A stretch of DNA of 64,000 nt from Ornithodoros turicata. Lineage: Eukaryota > Arthropoda > Arachnida > Ixodida > Argasidae. Numbering within the stretch: position 1 is the stretch's first letter; each line of letters opens with the position of its first letter. The DNA is taken from the NCBI RefSeq assembly GCF_037126465.1, contig NC_088209.1, forward strand, positions 7,767,947 through 7,831,946, written 5' to 3'. Below, one piece after another: positions 1 to 12,805 of the stretch. The notes under the pieces are model-generated. The model ran no database searches, was not told the origin of the DNA, and worked only from the letters and a program-made list of their open reading frames with translations. The position numbers were made by a program, and so were the translations under genes.

Positions 1-547
1 ACTCAATTCACCTCCAGGAGTGTTGTCCGTGCCGTGCACATGAATGACGTCGGTGGTAAACTCCACAAAGGAAGCAAGATGGCGAGTGTAACGAGTGTGA
101 CCGACCGCGACCCACTGACCGCGTGTAATCAACGCAATGCGGAATTTATAAATTCTGCAGCAAGAGCAGCATTCAGGGACACCCCCTCTGAAACCCGGCT
201 TGACCTGATAGCAGAGGACTACGCAATGAAGCTAAGTTTACAGGGTGGTGCGTGAGTACGTGAGGAGGAACAGATCTGGGCAGGGAGAGGAGGACATATC
301 TGAGGCGAACAATTCCCTTTTCGCGCCCCGACCTGATAACACCGATAACACGCCCGGGAGCATCCGCGTAAGATAGAGAATAAGACGTGATGTATAACTG
401 TGGGAGCGAGCATGAGACTTTCCAGATATCGGGAGATTGCCGGATGAAATTGGCAGGTTGGCGCCTGTGATAGCCTTCTGGACGACAAATTGACTAAATG
501 CGAGTTCTAAGAGTGCACCAAGGACACCAGCTACGGTCCGCAGACGA

Positions 548-1050
548 TACACAGACTACGTAAATTATTGATGATACAGTCAGTGTCAAAGTGGTATCAA
601 GAGTTATTACGAGATAAAATAGAGGAAACTGACAAATTGGCGCCCGTGAGTGCCACTTGGGCGACGGTTTGGCAAAATGTCTGAAGTATATAGATTGGGC
701 TGGTTGGTGTAAATCCACAAGCGACCAAAGAACAAACACGAAACAACAACAGAGCGACTTGTGTGTGATCTTGTCTCCTGTTTGTTCTTTGGTCGCTTCA
801 AAATGAATGATTTGACCAAACGCTACTTCGCAGGCTCTAGCAAGGGAAACGGGTATGGGCCGCGGACTCGTAGCTATTAAGCATGGATATACAGACTACA
901 TAACTAAGTGATGACATCTTCGATGTCACGTTTATATCCAGAGTTATTACTAAATGAAATGGAAGATATGGACAATTTGGCGTCTGCAAGTGCTGTGGCG
1001 ATGCGAGTGGTGGCGTCTGCGAGTGGCAATGATTTGATCAAACGCCACTT
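548..1050. repeat. Degenerate direct duplication, spacing about 343 bp
   Basis: Two diverged copies start at about 548 and 891. Both begin with an ACAGACTAC-type stretch, continue through a shared GAGTTATTAC segment and reach a GACAA-TTGGCG-C block. A weaker third version of the TTGGCG block lies at about 440-480. No coding capacity is recognisable, and the flanking 1-540 holds nothing I can name. Confidence 0.4.
719..798. repeat. 19-bp perfect inverted repeat
   Basis: Arms 719-737 and 780-798 are exact reverse complements around GCGACCAAAGAACAAAC, with a 42-nt loop. The structure lies inside the degenerate duplication of this region. It may be a remnant of a foldback transposon; nothing else supports a function. 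Confidence 0.7.
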
Positions 1051-1109
1051 CGTTGGACCAGAGAACTTGGTGTAGAAATAAATACCAGATTTGCAGATAA
1101 CGCTAAACA

Positions 1110-2160
1110 AGTGCTACGCGCCCTCGAGTACATTCTTTATTTCTCGCTTAAGATGAAGCAATGCTTAGATCAGAGCAATCAGGGCTCTCACACACGCGGG
1201 CCGCACGTGCATGGCTTGCAGTCAGCTATTCTGTGTCCCGAGGGCTCTCGACCACTAAATAGAATAAAGCTGTCCCCCTGCCCGCCCCACACACATACGG
1301 ACACACCAATAATGAAGAATTCGGAGTGAAACCATGTTTTCAGGCATTGTTTTTACCCTTGCTCGATGTAGTGCTGCTCCTGTCGACGTTAGGAAGTACA
1401 TTCACATTCGAGCAGTTCTTCTGACGCATGAACCAAAACAAGTAGTTATAGCGATTTGATTTGGACGTGCGTTTTGATAAACTACACTGTAAGTAATATG
1501 ATAATTGAGAAGTAATAGTGGAGACAAGTGCAGATAATGACATCATCTTAATTATTACACTAAGTTTATGGGCTTACAGCGTAGCAGCAGCCTCTCCGGA
1601 TATCATGCCCGAAACACAATATACGGAGCACAGAGAGGCACAGAGAAAAGAATAATAATAAGTAGATGGAGTAGTTATGTACGAGGGTCATTGTGTGAAA
1701 ATTTTTAATTATCTCCCTTTCCCTGATTTTTTTTCTTTTTCACTTTGAAAATGCAAGCACAATCAACAATACAGTATGTAAACCGACAATTTCTGTGCTC
1801 CTGAACGTTGGGATAATCGTTCGTGAAGAATTATGTACGAATAACTTGCAACGCCTTTCATATTTTCAATGTCTCAGTTGGAAAAGAAGCTCATTTGTTT
1901 ATGTTGGTGTGTCAAGTGAAGTTTTTCATTGACGAATTGTATATGCGAATGCCTAACAACGATACCGCTCAGCTGTTTACGCTAAGGTACTTCGCTGCAA
2001 TTGCGGTCCTTTCCAGGGTCATTACCCCCCCCCCCCCCGCACAGGGAGGTGCACAGCTTTGCCACCAATGCATCTACCCATAGATATGTATCCATGTAGA
2101 TATACCACCCTATGGTTCGCTCCACTCGAAATCATGCAGATCTTATCACTAGGGCCCTGA
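1110..2160. other. No recognisable gene
   Basis: Only short frames occur and none resembles a known family. A poly-C tract lies at about 2026-2039. From about 2165 a short phrase (GCATTTGCCTG, ACTGCCTTTTTT) is repeated ahead of the hAT remnant and may be its degraded 5' part. Confidence 0.5.
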
Positions 2161-2699
2161 TTTGTAGGCATTTGCCTGAAAACGCCTATGAATGCCTAAA
2201 TGAGACATTTTCAGGCTTATTTGCCTTTCTGCCAGCTTTGTCCCATAACTGCCTTTTTTTCGCTTGTTGTGTTTCGTAACTGCCTTTTTTGGCCCGCGCG
2301 GACAACTTGCAGGCGTGAGTCACACTGCAGTCGCATCACAAAAGCAAAAGGAATGCATTAGCTCGATTTCCGTGCCCTGTTGACTCATCGCCTGACTCAG
2401 AGCACGCGACCTTTATAGGACGAAACAGTGACCTACTAGTTTTGGACTGCAGTTACATTGTCACGTAGAGGACAATTGCCCCGTTTTGGTAGTCTCTCTC
2501 AAGGCACGGGTCGCCCAGAGCTCTGGGGTCGCTCAAAGAGAGGCTACTAAGACGACCTGTCACTGGACTGTTCACATCACTGCTATGCGAGGCTATCTAG
2601 CCTTTTGGTAGTCCAAAGTAGAATGATTCAACTATCGCTCGTTTTTTTACGGCCTCTCTGGAACTTCTCTGGCCCGGAAATATACAGAACGAAAGGTTC

Positions 2700-3380
2700 T
2701 TCTCTTCGTGAGTGACGGTGCTTCCTACATGTGTAAAGCTGGGAATGGACTTAAAGTGCTGTACTCAAAGATGATTCACGTCACGTGTCTCGTTCACGCC
2801 TTGCACCGCCTTGCTGAAGTCATTCGCTATTCCTTCCCTGAAGTGGATGCTATAATTTCCAACACGAAGAAGGTTTTTTTTGAAGGCTCCATCCAGAGTT
2901 GCGGCTTTCCGAGTGTTTGCACCGAGTATTCCACTGCCACCGCAACCGGTTCTTACACGATGGGGTACATGGCTAAGTGCAGCCATGTACTATTGTGAGC
3001 ACTCTCGCGCTGTGAAAGCGGTTCTGCAGGAGCTTCCAGACGGCGCTGTTTCCGTAAGTGCAGCGAGAGAACTCTTCAGCAACCCAGAAATTGTGATGGA
3101 CCTGGCTTACATTAGTGCCCACTTTAGCTCACTCACAGCTAGTATGACAAAGTCGGAGACAATAGGACTTCCCCTAACCGAAGCATTTAAAACTCTACAG
3201 CATGTGCGCACGCCGCTTCGCGGACTGGAAGGGAAGGGGTCCACAGCCGCTGCAAAGATGGAATTGTTGATCGGAAAGAATCACGCCGGGTACCGCATCT
3301 TGGCTTCTATGCGCATTGATGATAGTGCCAGCCGCAACAACAATGACAAAGAAGAAATTGTCCTTCCTCTTCGCTGCTGA
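2700..3380 (+). pseudogene. Decayed hAT-superfamily transposase
   Basis: Two plus-strand frames read as one hAT-like transposase core of the DUF659-associated type. The first (about 2708-2880) has SDGASYMCKAG followed by a VTCLVHALHR stretch. The second (2880-3380) has PPQPVLTRWGTWL and an AMYYCEH stretch typical of the same family. The frame changes at a T run at about 2874-2881, so a one-base indel has broken the gene. The zinc-finger N-terminus and the C-terminal dimerisation region are not visible. In an intact element this enzyme would cut and move hAT DNA; this copy cannot. Family assignment is by remembered motif likeness; I am fairly sure of hAT, less of the subfamily. Confidence 0.65.
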
Positions 3381-3884
3381 TGCGAGTTGAGCAACGGACT
3401 AAAAGCTGATACCTTCGGTTTAAATTCAGCATGAGAGAGCCACGACGATATGGCAAGGAAAAAAACTTGCCAAGCTACGGGGCACAAAAGTGAACTTGCA
3501 CGGCAAATCGCCGGCAGTCCGAACATTTACACGGCAACAGACACCTACGAGGACTGGTGCTAAAGTCTGAGGAAAAGACATCATAGATGAAAATACATAT
3601 CCGTTACGAAGCCGTTTGAATTTCACTGTTCATGGTAATCAACCAATTTTTCTCCAAGTGCAGCACGCATAAAGAAGTCCATGGTTCACTTACACGTCGA
3701 CCTGCAAGAAATGACCTACACTATCGCTCTGAAACATTGCATCACTTGCAAACTTCGTCGAGAAAAGTAAAAAGTAACCTTTCTGCAACTCCGATGATGG
3801 CAGGGGCAACCAAGGAATACACCACAAAGAGTCACCGGTGTATTCTGCATAGCGAAGCCATTATCAACGACTTATACTAGGCCC

Positions 3885-4975
3885 TAGTACTGGGATTTTA
3901 ACTGTGGTGACCGCAAAATTTGGAAAAGGCGCCGGCAGAGCCATCTAAAACGGGCAAAACCCTTTGTATCATGGTGCCAAAGGCTTATGCTATTGCCCTT
4001 CCCACTGGGATTGTAACGGAGGCGACCGCAAAATCCGTAAAAGACCGCAGCAGAGCCCTTTAGAACGGGCGAAACCTCTTTAATCATGGTTCCAAACAAA
4101 TATTATCAACGGCTTATGATGCTCTTCTACAAGGATCGCAACAGAAGCGACCACAAAATTCTGAAAAGGCAGCAGCAGAGTCCTTTAAAACGTACGAAAC
4201 TCCTTGTATCATGGTACTAAAGGCATATTCATGACGGCTTACGCTATGCCTTTCTATCGGAATTGCGCAAGAGGGGACCGCAAAATTTGGATACAGCGGC
4301 AGCAAGGCCTTTTAAAACGGGCGATACTCCCTGTATCATGGAGCGAAAGAAAGAAAGTTATCAGTGGCTTGTGCAATGCTATCCTGCTGGAGTTATAACA
4401 CAGGCGATCGTCAAATTCTGAAAACGTGGCAGAGCCCTCTGAAACGAGCAAAACCCCTTGTGTCATGCTGCCAGAGACAGATTATCAACAACTTATACTA
4501 TGTGATTCTACCGAGATCATAACACAGGCGACCGCAAATATCGTAAAAGGATGCAGCATAGCCCTTCAGAACGGGCGAGACCCCTTGTATCATGCTGCCG
4601 ATGACATGTCATCAATGGCTTGTGCTATGCCCTTCTACTGGGGTTGTAATAGAGACTACCGCAAAATACGGAAAATGAGACAGCAGAGCCCTTTAAAACG
4701 GACAAAAACCCCTTTAATCATGGTGGCAGACATTTTACACACATATAAAGACACGACGGCTTATGTTACGCCCCTCCCCGTGATTGCATCGGAAACCACC
4801 GCAAAATTTGGAAAAGACGGCAGCAGGGCCCTTTACAATGACTCAATGATATGTATCATGGAGACAAAAAGATATTATGAACAGTTTGTACTGGGATTGT
4901 AACAGAGGCTACCGCAACGTTCGGCAGCAGACTGAGCCCTTTAAAACGTGCGAAGCCCCTTTAATCCTGGTGTCA
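3885..4975. repeat. Tandem array, about 120-130-bp units
   Basis: About nine diverged units share, in order, TTGTAAC-GAGGCGACCGCAAAAT, a GGAAAAG-C-GCAGCAGAGCC core, CCTTTAAAACGGGCGAAAC and CCTTGTATCATGG. Spacing drifts between units. Open frames across the array (for example 4426-4902) follow the repeat and are not gene-like. The 3380-3885 stretch before it shows nothing nameable. Confidence 0.8.
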
Positions 4976-5034
4976 TTGCGTACATGGAGAGGTCGCGTTT
5001 GAGGAAACCGCTTCCAAAACGACACTCGCTAAGC

Positions 5035-6545
5035 AAAAAACGTCCTAAGCTGATTTTGTAGTATGCATATGTGAAAGTAAGATCACGGTATTTGATCCCC
5101 GTATCTTGTTCACCAGTTGCACCCTGAGAGGGTGCGTTTTACAAAATCGTTTCCAAAATGGCGCTCGAAATGGCCAAATGGCCTATTTCATCAACTTCGG
5201 GGCTTAATATATTTTGATATAACAATAATATTAAATATGTCCAAAACTAATTTTCTAATGTGCATATCTGGAACTAAGGTCATGGGATGTGAACCCCGTA
5301 CCTTGTTCCCCTGTTGCACCATGACACGTCGAGTTTGACAAAATCGCTTCCAAAACGGCACTCGAAATGGCCACATGGCCAATTTCATCAACTTCGGGAC
5401 TTAATATCATTTGATATAAAAATAATATTGAAGATGTCCTAAGCTAATTTTGTATTATGTATATGTGAAAGTAAGATCACGGGGCTTGAACCCCGTACCT
5501 TGTTCCCCTGTCGCACCCTGAGAGGTCGCTTTTACAAAATCGCTACCAAAACGGCACTCGAAATGGCCAATTTCGTCAACTGTGGGGCTTAATATCATTT
5601 GATATAAAAATAATATTGAAGATGTCCTAAGCTGATTTTGTAGTATGTGTATGTGAGAGTAAGATCACGGGGTTTGAACCCCGTATCTTGTTCCCCTGTT
5701 GCACCCTGAGAAGTCGCGTTTGACAAAATCGCTTCTAAAGCGGCACTCTAAAGGATCAAATGGCCAATTTCGTCAACTTTGGGGCTTAATATCATTTGAT
5801 ATAAAAATAATATTAAAGATGTCCTAAGTTGATTTTGTAGTATGTGTCTGCGAAAGTAAGATCACGAGGTTTGAACCCCGTATCTTGTTTTCCTGTTGCA
5901 CCCTGAGAGGTCGCGTTTGACAAAATCGCTTCCAAAACGGCACTCGAAATGGCCAAGTGTCGAATTTCGTCAACTTCCGGGCTTAGTATCATTTGATATA
6001 AAAATAATATTAAAGATGTCCTAAGCTGATTTTGTAGCATGTATATGTGAAAGTAAGATCACGGGGTTTGAACCCCGTATCTTGTTCTCCTGTTGCACCT
6101 TGAGAGGTCGCGTTTGACAAAATCGCTTCCAAAACGGCACTCGAAATGGCCAAGTGGCCAATTTCGTCAACTCCCGGGCTTAATATCATTTGATATAAAA
6201 ATAATATTAAGAGTGTCCTAAGCTGATGTAGTACGTATACGAGAAAGTAAGATCACGGGGTTTGAACGCCGCACCTTGTTCTCTTGTTGCACCCTGAGAG
6301 GTCGCGTTTGACAAAATCGCTTCCAAAACGGCATCGAAATGGCCAAGTGGCCAATTTCATCACCTTCGTTGCTTAATATCATTTGATATAACGATCACAA
6401 TAAAGATATCCTAAGCTGATTATGTAATATGTATATGTGAAAGTAAGATCACCGGGTTTGAACCCCGTATTTTGTTCTCCTGTTGCACCCTGAAAGGTCG
6501 CGTTTGACAAAACCACTTCCTAAACGGCACTTGAAACGGACAGTT
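5035..6545. repeat. Satellite-like array, about 196-bp unit, eight copies
   Basis: Copies begin with GTCCTAAGCTGATTTTGTA at about 5042, 5238, 5435, 5622, 5820, 6017, 6214 and 6408. Each contains ACGGGGTTTGAACCCCGT, an 18-bp palindrome with a 2-bp centre and 8-bp arms (some copies mutated). CACCCTGAGAGGTCGCGTTT and an AATATCATTTGATATAA block follow. Divergence between neighbours is low to moderate. The palindrome resembles a Pol III B box only superficially. No coding capacity. Confidence 0.9.
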
Positions 6546-6873
6546 TATCATGTTGTATAGGCTAGTTTAATATAAAAGCGATATAAAATACAAAACGGTA
6601 TCATTTGTATATTACTCACTCAAAATAAAGTTGTCTGTTCTGTCAGCCCCTTCGAGTTCTGGAAAAAAATGACCGTTCTCGTTTCGAACTCCTTCAGACC
6701 GGCCGTAGAGTCTCGGCGCATGCGTATTACGATAATACTGGGACTTGGTCCGTCGAGCGCCTAGGAGGGGAACCCTATCTGAGTCGCAATTTTGAAGGCC
6801 CTGGGTGCATCAGGATTAACACTCGCACATCGTGCCGTGGTAGGTATGTGGCCTGGAGGACGTACTGAACAAA

Positions 6874-7060
6874 AATAGGCGATGACATTTCCGGAATTCG
6901 ACTGCTTTCTGCTGAAATCTGATTATCTGTTTCTTCACGCAGTTTACGTTTTTTTAACCACTGCATTTTATCGCTCCTGTTAACAAATCTCACGAACACA
7001 TAAGGCGTTTTCCCTTTCTTAGAATGCACGCGATGTATAGCCTCAACTCGATCCTTCCCA
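6874..7060 (-). pseudogene. LINE ORF1 RNA-binding-domain fragment
   Basis: A minus-strand frame contains VEAIHRVHSKKGKTPYVFVR followed by a WLKKRKL stretch. This lines up by eye with the RRM-like region of the CR1-type ORF1 at 18724-19674 (EAAHRLPSKN, VRFKDRQ, LWLSKRHQL). It is probably a truncated piece of a related LINE ORF1. No flanking LINE sequence is recognised, so confidence is low to moderate. Confidence 0.35.
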
Positions 7061-7209
7061 AGCAGCACAATGTACTGAAAGTCGAGTGCAATAGGGGTGG
7101 ACGGTATGTGTCTTATCAATGTTCTTTAGTTTCATCAGTCTGTTCAAGGCCTTCCACCTACCCGTCCACCCCTATTGCACTCGACTTTCAGTACATTTTG
7201 CTGCTTGGG
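7057..7209. repeat. 48-bp inverted repeat with 57-nt loop
   Basis: Arms 7057-7104 and 7162-7209 are reverse complements with one mismatch, bounded by CCCAAGCAGC and GCTGCTTGGG. A transcript would form a long, nearly perfect hairpin. Confidence 0.85.
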
Positions 7210-7379
7210 TTATCAGGTTTAGGTACGCCCATCTTTACAGCAATCAGGGAGCATTAGGGTGCGTCAGGGTTAACACTCAGACATCGTGCCGTGGTTGGTA
7301 TGTGGCCTGGAGGACGTACTGAACAAAAATAGGCGATGACATTTCCGGAATTCGACTGCCTTTGTCGAAAAAATCGTAG

Positions 7380-8690
7380 TCTAAACATGGGCGATGTGCC
7401 AAAATCGACGGAATCCCCATAGGCGCAATGCATTAAAATTCATTTGGCCAGGGTGCAGTAGGCTTATATTCTGCTAGCGCCTTTCATGTCTCCAGGGGTT
7501 CTTTACGTGGTGTTCTTCTCCATTAGACGATGACATCTTAAAAAATTTATTCTGTTTTGCTGTTAATTGGCATAAACGCTGTCTCCCATTGAATTCACAT
7601 CCTGTAAGGCCGCTTCCCGCATAGCGGCTGAGTATAGTGACGGAGTGCGCCGACGGGGGGTGACCGCGAATTTTGGGATTGGCTAGCGCGATATTAACAA
7701 TATTATTGGTACGCCGGTAGAAGCCATTTCTGCTCATCGCGCGTTTTCTTTTTTCCTAGCGGATCCTTTACCAGCCGGGGTACAGAGCATGATTGGTGCA
7801 GCACCCGAAGCACTCCGACAGCATGGGTGGACCGGATTGAAAGGTCTTCCGCTGGACGGGTTGCAATTCCTGGCAAACACAGAATGGCTGCACATGAGAT
7901 TGGACCCACGCGACCGTAGGTATAGAGGTGGACTGTCTGTAGACGACGCTTCTTAAAGGGACTATGAAATTATTTTTTTTTTCGTTCTCGTCAGAAAGAA
8001 CACATTTTTGTGAGTCTAGAACCAAAATTTTGCCTCCTTCTTCTGCCTTCTTCTCGAGAGCGAATTTAAACGGAGAGGCGAAGGGAGTACAGCTAGACCC
8101 GTGCCGTGGAGAGCTAACGCGCGGAGACACAGTGAGTAACTTGACGCGGAGCAGGGCCAGGTCCGCGACACAGTTTTGCAGTAAAAGGACAGCATATTTA
8201 TTAAGCAGTTCGGACACTTTGCTTGACTTTTGTCGGTAGCTGGTTCGCAAAGTCGTCTTCTGCTATTCTAGCCTATGTGGCCTCTCCGGCAGCTGACAGA
8301 GGTCGATAGGACAATTGCGTTAGTGTCAGGCCCCTACATACCGTGAAGTCCAATGACCAAGGAAACCTATCGGAAGTTACAACCACGACCTACTAGGTAA
8401 CTATGCCGTGGTTACAACACCACATATGTGGGCGTCACTCAGTGCGACAGGGCAGCTTAGCAGTGGAATCCAGAGCGCACTGTCCAGGACTTGACCTCTG
8501 TTCATTGACCTCAACTCTTTTGTTGAGTGCAGCTTGGTTATTTCGTCCAGGTTCGAAAAAAAGTGAACACGTGTTTGGTATAATTCCCGTTATGGAGCAC
8601 GTAGGCGTGTCCACAGGCTTCTTGCCGAGCGCTGCGTGGACCTGTTACAATGAATAAGGGTATGAAATATGGTCGGTCAGGAAATGGTGG
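7380..8690. other. No recognisable gene
   Basis: A 160-aa minus-strand frame at 7768-8250 has no motif I recognise and crosses a poly-A/T tract, so I do not call it a gene. A TTAAAGGGACTATGAAATTA phrase near 7954 looks repeat-like. Confidence 0.4.
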
Positions 8691-8830
8691 AGAACTAAAA
8701 AGTACCGGTATCGGTAACGATACGCAGATCGAGTTACCGTAAATTTGAAACGGAACCTATTTAAAAAGTATCGCGATCCGCACTCTGATATCGAAAAGAG
8801 TATCGATTATTGTAACGTCTTTACGTACAA
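8690..8830. repeat. Short-motif repeat (GTATCG type)
   Basis: The motif GGTATCGG / GTATCGCGATCC / GTATCGATTA recurs several times within 130 bp. This resembles the multi-motif subterminal regions of hAT elements. No transposase is attached. Confidence 0.35.
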
Positions 8831-8916
8831 CACTTCACGAGGGACACTCTCCGCAGAAGCGGAAGACGCGAAAAACGTGGTAGCTTTCTGAGCGCGAGCG
8901 ACACAGTGAGGCTTGT

Positions 8917-9690
8917 AAAAATTACTTTCCAAAGTTATTGAATTATGATTACAATTACGCATTTTTATTGTAATTCAATTACGATTGCAGTCACTGAAAA
9001 AGTAATTGCATTACACTGAATTACATTCACAAAGTTGACTGCGACGTGCAAACTGGAAGATTTCATGAACACATTAATTGCACAGGCTGAAAGATGGTGG
9101 TAGTTGTGTTCGTGGTAAAAAAACAAATTAGAGAAGTCTTACACAAGGACAAGCCTCTTGCCACGTTAAAGTAACACAGAACATCGCAGTCAAAAGGGTT
9201 TCGTTCTTCAACTATGCGAACAGAGTGGAGAAGGTCATAAGTGCAGCTTGTAACGTCCATTGCCTTTCAAGAGTAAGGTATTCTCAAAGTTCATGTCTGC
9301 AAGGCTGCCACGTCTCCTTGTCATAACAAGACCACCAACCGAAAACAGACGCTCCACTGGGGCACTGCTGGGCAGCCCACCATTGTACTTCATGAACACC
9401 TTGAGAATTTCAACGTCTCTAACGACTCCTGAAGTGCGGGTCGATACCCACAATCTGTACCGAAAAATGTGCCCATCTCAATCGAGTCTTTGGGTAATCA
9501 CCGTGAAAAAAAAAAAGATGTGGAACTGACCCAAACTGTAAACGTTGGGCTTTCCCAGATAGCGTTCAAATTAATTCCGAAAGTAATTGAAAATGCGTTA
9601 CGCGTTACCTGTAAAAGTAATTCAATTACAGTTACAATTACATAAAACCTAATGTAATCCTGGAAGTAACTACTTTACAGGTCTGGTGAC
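8917..9690 (-). mobile_element. Truncated hAT element with dimerisation domain
   Basis: The minus-strand frame 9235-9453 contains GLPSSAPVERLFSVGGLV followed by an NFENTLLLKGN stretch. That is the signature of the hAT C-terminal dimerisation domain. Both flanks (8917-9030 and 9560-9680) are rich in repeated GTAATTCAATTAC / GTAATTGTAATTG motifs in inverted orientation, as expected of subterminal motifs. The N-terminal and catalytic parts are missing, so this is an internally deleted, non-autonomous copy. Confidence 0.65.
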
Positions 9691-12600
9691 AAGACGTCTC
9701 GTAGCAGACGACAGGAAAAACGCGCTGACGGTGTCGTCTGCTAAGTGCGCAGTACGCCACCTCCGATATTCCGCACCGTGTGAATGCTCAATGTAATACG
9801 CGGGACGGAACTTCGTCTCCGTGAACAGTGTTTTCGCTTTTTCTTCCACGGGAACAACCCGTGAGCATGTCGTCCGTGCGAATACACAGTCCAGTGAAGG
9901 CGCTCAACGCTAAATAATACCAGTTGGCGCTGTGGTCACCGGGTGATACTTTAGTGAAGTTGGTCTATAGACGAAAAAGCAAGAAATGAGGGACGGAAGT
10001 GAGGTGAGGGATTTAGAAAGCAAAAACGACTCCCCTCCCCCCTCTCTGTCACTCTGGTTTCCACAGGGGTGCCATCCAATGTATTGCTCCCTAGATGAAA
10101 GCGTACTGGGCGAACGCAATGCATCCTGGACAGGTCCTGGTTGCACATTGCAGCAAACGTCAAGGCACGCAATGGCGGCCAAACCGCTTGTAAACAATGT
10201 GGTTGTTGTTTCTGCGCAATGTTTTGTATCTCTTTTGATCATGGTAATTATTTTTATCCGATTATCTCGCAGTAAAACGCGCATTTTTATACATAGGGTT
10301 TCGTACTATTGACGACTTCCAAAGCTGTGATGACGACCGCCCGTCAGACTCACTGAGCGGATGCGATGTACTTAAACTGAGGAGAAATGGCCTACCATGT
10401 TGCGGAAGAAGCACCGCATAGTTTACGCTCACAAAATGCGTTCATCCTTCGCGTTATGACGACGGAAATATGTCGGTAAGCGGCGAAACGACATGTAGAC
10501 GAGGTCACATGACCCCAAAATGACGTTTTCTATAACGTGCGACCAGGACAAGGTGGCAGCTTTGCCGAAAACACTCGCTTGAGGGTAGCCACAACAATGG
10601 CGGGTTTGTGTCATCCCTGTGGTGGTATACTCTGTAATTGATAACAGTGAAAAGGCGCACACTAGCTGGCTCATAGTGACAATGAGGAGGACACGAGACA
10701 GGGGAAAATTAACAGAACAAGTTATCGGACTGTTTCTCAGAAATTATTGTCCGTTAATCTTCCGGTGTCTCGGGGAACTCACACGCCGTCGCTTTGACGC
10801 TGTCACGACCACGCACGAATGGCGTCTCGTGTTTTTCACCAATTTCTTGCTGTTTGCCCTGTTGACTATCCGTTTAGTTCCCAGGGGTTCACCATAACGA
10901 CCTTAGCAACCCATGTCTGCTATCCTTCAGCGCCACTCGGGCAGCGCCTTGGGGAGGAAATAATGAATAGGCATCAGGACGCGCATAGTAGTCGATGCAC
11001 TTGTTTCCTGCCTTGACAGACCTATTATTCAGATCCTTGATGTAGCGGCCCCATCATTCAGTGCTTTCCCTCGTGTTTTGCCACCAAAAGTCCCGTATTC
11101 TTTGTGTTTCCTCGATAGTCTTATCATATCTTTTGAGATTTTTTTAGGAGTGTGCTTTCTCCGTGTTTCCTGTCTCACCTGATAAAGTGGCTCGTGCAGA
11201 TGCCGGCTGCAATAAACATAAGACAATGTTGCATCAGCCTACCTGTCTCGCTGGTGCTATGCAGAAATCAGGATGTTAACTGCCAACGAGAACTCAGAGA
11301 AGCTGCCATTTCTGTAACCAGTCTGGAGCCAAGATGACTTCGTTAACATACTCCCTTCCGCACTCGAACAAAGCGACCATTCACTTCGGCCGTAGAAGCC
11401 TGTACGGGCCCTTTCTTCCCTTCGTGCTCTTGACCTACAGTTCGCATGAACCTTTAACACGTTACACCTTACCCTTTAAATATTATGCTAATGATGAGCA
11501 CCGTGCCCAGAACAACAATCAATCTCTGTTCCAAATATCGGCGGCTCCCGTCCTGAGGCAACTCTCTTCGTATACTTCTGTACCGGTTCGCTGGATTTCT
11601 GCACATATACAGAAGCTATATGTTGCTTGAAAAGAAAAATGTGACATAGTCGCAAATTATTGCACTTAACGTCGAAGTTCCCAAGTTACTTTGGAGAGTC
11701 ACATCTAAGCTATTGTTGTGTAATATGCACTCCTTAATTATTCATATCTGTAGGATTAGTGCCGACCTTGATGTCGCAATGAGTATATTTGCGAGGCATT
11801 TTATCCTCACCTCTTATGCGTTTCTTTGGGCTGCCGGTTAATGATTTTGACGGCTTCACATACCTGATTTGGCACTCTTCTATTTTTCTAGCAATGAAAT
11901 ACAACATGTACATCCACAAAGACAGGCACGTGCTCGTCTTCGAAGAACGTAAGTGTTTGGTGCCTCCGTATCATGCGTCGACTGTTGCATATTGGTTGAT
12001 TTCCATGACATCGGGTAATAAAGACGTCGAAGCACGAAGGTAGCAATCTGTACGGCATCGTGTGCACAAGGCTTTGGGGCGTACTCAAGTAGGTTTACCA
12101 AATGTCCCATCAACGATCAGCTTCATTTAGGAAGCAGCACAAATTAGTAAAATGCAATAGCAATGCAAAGACGCCGAAGTCAATGAAATCGTCAAATTTT
12201 GCGCATGATAAATACGTTATCATCTATCGTTTCTCCGAAACGGGATACAAGACGGGCGGGTGCGAAGCATGGTTGTAATTCTTCCAATATCTTGAACGGG
12301 GTCTCAGTCGTCCTGATTACACAGCTGAACAAAATCATGAGGGTTTCCGCAACGCCTTCGGACACACAGAGTTCCATTATTTGAAGAGAATCAGGCTTTG
12401 ATTGCAGTTTGCCTCGTTGAAGCGCTATTCAGTAGAAAAGATTTTTTCTCCGAAATTACTGACTCTCATACGGCATATATAACATCCTCGTGCAATATCC
12501 TGCACATAACATTCAAGATGTAAGCTGTAAACCTGTTTGCAAATGTAAACTTAGTACTTCAAAGTCGGTTATACCCTCCGCAGGGGTTAACAGCCACAGC

Positions 12601-12700
12601 ACAGGACGACAACCAAATTAGGGCTAAGATGTCAGTAAAAGGCGTCTTAACTCGCGACCATTTTTTTCTTTTGTCTCAGTTTCTGAGCGCGCCGAATATG
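9690..12700. other. No recognisable gene
   Basis: Frames up to 124 aa (for example 9910-10284 minus, 9986-10312 plus) are mutual shadows without family motifs. I see no RNA gene, LTR or transposase here. Confidence 0.45.
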
Positions 12701-12717
12701 ACATAGCACGAAAGAAC

Positions 12718-12805
12718 TGATGTTCTGAGTCTGGAACAGCATAGAAAGGACAAATACATACAAAGCCCCTTGTCCCTTCTATGTTGTTCCAGCCTCAGAA
12801 CATCA
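12718..12805. repeat. 36-bp inverted repeat, short loop
   Basis: Arms 12718-12753 and 12770-12805 pair with about three mismatches (TGATGTTCTGAG against CTCAGAACATCA at the base) around a 16-nt loop. This is a hairpin-forming repeat fragment of unknown origin. Confidence 0.75.

Larger units (their letters stand above)
6800..7365. repeat. About 107-bp direct repeats flanking a fold-back
   Basis: A block containing ACATCGTGCCGTGGT, GTGGCCTGGAGGACGTACTG and GATGACATTTCCGGAATTCG occurs at about 6800-6905 and again at about 7255-7362. Between the copies lies a 48-bp inverted repeat (see 7057-7209). The arrangement looks like a rearranged repeat element. Confidence 0.75.

Noticed and set aside
34..255. 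73-codon frame ending near a GTGAGT, possibly an exon
   Set aside because: The frame has a decent composition (from MASVTSVTDRD on) and a GC-GTGAGT donor near its end, but there is no family motif, partner exon or promoter to support it.
4426..4902. 158-codon frame
   Set aside because: It follows the 125-bp tandem repeat and translates repeat units; no sign of coding selection.
5042..6540. tRNA genes suggested by GGTTTGAACCCC in each unit
   Set aside because: No cloverleaf can be drawn around the motif; it is a palindrome within a satellite unit.
7768..8250. 160-codon minus-strand frame
   Set aside because: It crosses a poly-T/A tract and has no recognisable motif; likely chance.
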